Positions 5,177 to 6,367 of a stretch of 6,367 bases of DNA are shown here, piece after piece (the first letter of the stretch is position 1; each line of letters starts with the position of its first letter). A model generated the notes under the pieces. That model was not told where the DNA came from, did not search any database, and was given only the letters and a program-made list of their open reading frames with translations. The stretch is taken from NCBI GenBank assembly GCA_012515455.1, contig JAAYYJ010000153.1, positions 1 to 6,367 on the forward strand. Direction: 5' to 3'. The translations under genes were made by a program, and so were the position numbers. The stretch comes from Oligosphaeraceae bacterium. Lineage in GTDB: Bacteria > Verrucomicrobiota > Lentisphaeria > Oligosphaerales > Oligosphaeraceae.

Positions 5177-6367
5177 TTATTCTCCAAAGAGGTTGGTGCT
5201 GTCGGCCGCCGGAGCGGCAGTCTCAGGCTCCGCCGGAGCGGCAGTCTCAGGCTCCGCCGGGGCGGGCGCGGTTGAATCGTCTTCTCTGGACGCGGCGCCG
5301 CGCAGAATCTGCTCTGGCTGCATCTGCCGGGCGGAGATGATGATTTCGTCGCCGACCTTGATGTCCGCGATGTTGCCGTGGGTCAGATCGGCAATGGACT
5401 GGTAGGGCATGGCTTTGATCACCGCCAGAGTCGCGACATAATTGCCGGCGCGGGTTACCGCCAGGCGCACGTCACGCATCACCTTTTTTTCGGACAAATC
5501 GACCACTACGAATCCGAAATCCTGGTTCACCCGCATGACCTTGCCGATGGTATTCTGATCAATGCTATCCCAAGATTCCACCTTCTCACCCTGATCGGCA
5601 TCAACGACGCCGACCCGCTCTTCCAGTTTCTTGAGCCGGCTCAGTTGTTTTTCATTCTCACCCTCCAGTCGGGTCAGCTTCTCCTCCAGTTCGCCAATCA
5701 CGGATTTCTGTTTGTCGTACTCGCCTTCCAGAAATTCACGTCGTTTCAGCGAATCGTTGATTTTCTGGCAGTCGCCGGCCAAGAGCTCGAGCTGAGCCCG
5801 CAGGGTGTTCGCATCGGCCTTGGCCAGAGTCTGAGGGCGCAATCCCTCATTCCAGGAGTGTTTGTCGATGGCTGCTACAGCGCCGATCACCCCCGCACTG
5901 AACAGCTGGCAGCGGTCAAGCACAGCCTCGACCTTTTGTTTGAAGTCGGCAAAAGCTTCATCCACCTTATAGTCGCCAGGCTTTGTCTGCCCCGCTTCGT
6001 CAGTGACCACTGGCCGGGCCAGTATCGCGTCATCGATGCTGGCATTGACCACCACTGCGACTTCATTGACTTTCTGCACAATTGCGGCATCGCGTTCAGC
6101 TACTGCTTTGGCATGGGCGACCATCTTAGCGGCGCTTTCGGCATATTTGTCCAAGCTGTTCAGGTCCGCGGAGTTCAGTTCGACTTCGGCCGGATAATTA
6201 AGGGCATTGGCGCTGTCCAGAATGCTCGCGGTCAGGGTGTTGCGCTGCTCAATGACTTTCGCTGCCAGGCTCTGCACCGTGCTGAGAGTCTTTTTATAGG
6301 CGCCATCCTGGGCTGTGGCGGACTGCTTGTAATCCTCCCAGCCCAGAGAACCGCTCTCCTTGGGACT
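5177..6367 (-). CDS. Uncharacterised coiled-coil protein with C-terminal beta domain, N-terminus outside window
   Basis: The frame is open to position 6367, so the start lies beyond the window; the GTG at 6277 is an internal codon with 30 in-frame codons before it. 396 residues are visible. Residues 1-200 are Ala-rich and helical, with regular spacing suggestive of helical bundles. A strongly charged heptad-like coiled coil follows (about 203-252, rich in Glu, Lys and Leu). Then comes a compact beta-rich domain (about 270-345) with the pattern GKVMRVNQDFGFVVVDL...VTRAGNYVATLAVIKA...SIADLTHGNIADIKVGDEI. The tail (about 366-390) is Pro/Ala/Glu-rich, with an eight-residue repeat APAEPETA. I associate this GFVV-VGD beta-barrel style with uncharacterised secreted or membrane-anchored proteins of Verrucomicrobia-like bacteria; that is recollection only. 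A signal peptide or anchor may lie in the missing N-terminus. It leads the cluster with the 33-aa membrane peptide and the 48-aa lipoprotein. Confidence 0.85.
   Translation of the reverse strand, partial: SPKESGSLGWEDYKQSATAQDGAYKKTLSTVQSLAAKVIEQRNTLTASILDSANALNYPAEVELNSADLNSLDKYAESAAKMVAHAKAVAERDAAIVQKVNEVAVVVNASIDDAILARPVVTDEAGQTKPGDYKVDEAFADFKQKVEAVLDRCQLFSAGVIGAVAAIDKHSWNEGLRPQTLAKADANTLRAQLELLAGDCQKINDSLKRREFLEGEYDKQKSVIGELEEKLTRLEGENEKQLSRLKKLEERVGVVDADQGEKVESWDSIDQNTIGKVMRVNQDFGFVVVDLSEKKVMRDVRLAVTRAGNYVATLAVIKAMPYQSIADLTHGNIADIKVGDEIIISARQMQPEQILRGAASREDDSTAPAPAEPETAAPAEPETAAPAADSTNLFGE
5206..5258. repeat. Tandem 24-bp direct repeat, two perfect copies
   Basis: Copies at 5211-5234 and 5235-5258 are identical, and CCGCC before the first copy (5206-5210) matches the end of the unit. 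The repeat is in frame (24 nt = 8 codons) and encodes the doubled APAEPETA segment in the tail of the coiled-coil protein. Identity at every third base means a recent duplication. Slippage could change copy number without a frameshift. Confidence 0.95.

Noticed and set aside
4894..5187. 97-aa version of the lipoprotein gene starting at TTG
   Set aside because: It would overlap the stop of the upstream gene and all of the 33-aa gene, and would put the lipoprotein signal peptide in the middle of the protein. The ATG at 5040 has a better ribosome site.

Overview
This window looks chromosomal. It comes from a moderately GC-rich, Gram-negative (diderm) bacterium: there is an ADP-heptose epimerase-type gene for LPS core sugar, MurG for peptidoglycan, and a small lipoprotein. 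Two things recall the Planctomycetes-Verrucomicrobia-Lentisphaerae group: the sequence style of the heptose epimerase N-terminus, and a coiled-coil protein with a C-terminal small beta domain. This is family memory, not a search result, so the phylum is a tentative inference.

Layout, left to right. (1) 1-124, minus: N-terminal end of an HldD/RfaD-like epimerase, cut by the window edge. (2) 125-434: noncoding gap with several GC-rich hairpins. (3) 435-1406, minus: trpS, tryptophanyl-tRNA synthetase; its reading frame stays open upstream to 1688, but the real start is at 1406. (4) 1407-1792: divergent noncoding region with a putative trpS promoter, a structured stretch around 1558-1690, and a putative cstA promoter overlapped by a 12-nt inverted repeat. 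(5) 1793-3529, plus: a compact CstA-family membrane transporter. (6) A 43-nt convergent gap without a clear terminator. (7) 3573-4700, minus: murG, away from the usual division/cell-wall cluster as far as the window shows. (8) 4701-4893: murG leader with three perfect inverted repeats. (9) 4894-6367, minus: a tight cluster of three uncharacterised genes. In transcription order these are a coiled-coil protein with a beta-rich C-terminal domain (N-terminus outside the window), a 33-aa single-membrane-segment protein starting 2 nt after its stop codon, and a 48-aa lipoprotein 32 nt further on.

The housekeeping genes (trpS, murG, cstA, hldD) are ordinary. The part least explained by known biology is the three-gene cluster at 4894-6367: a coiled-coil protein, a tiny membrane peptide whose Shine-Dalgarno lies inside the preceding gene, and a tiny lipoprotein, all reading towards murG. 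Its composition suggests an envelope-associated assembly, but no function can be assigned from sequence alone. I saw no tRNA, rRNA, CRISPR array, insertion sequence or phage gene.
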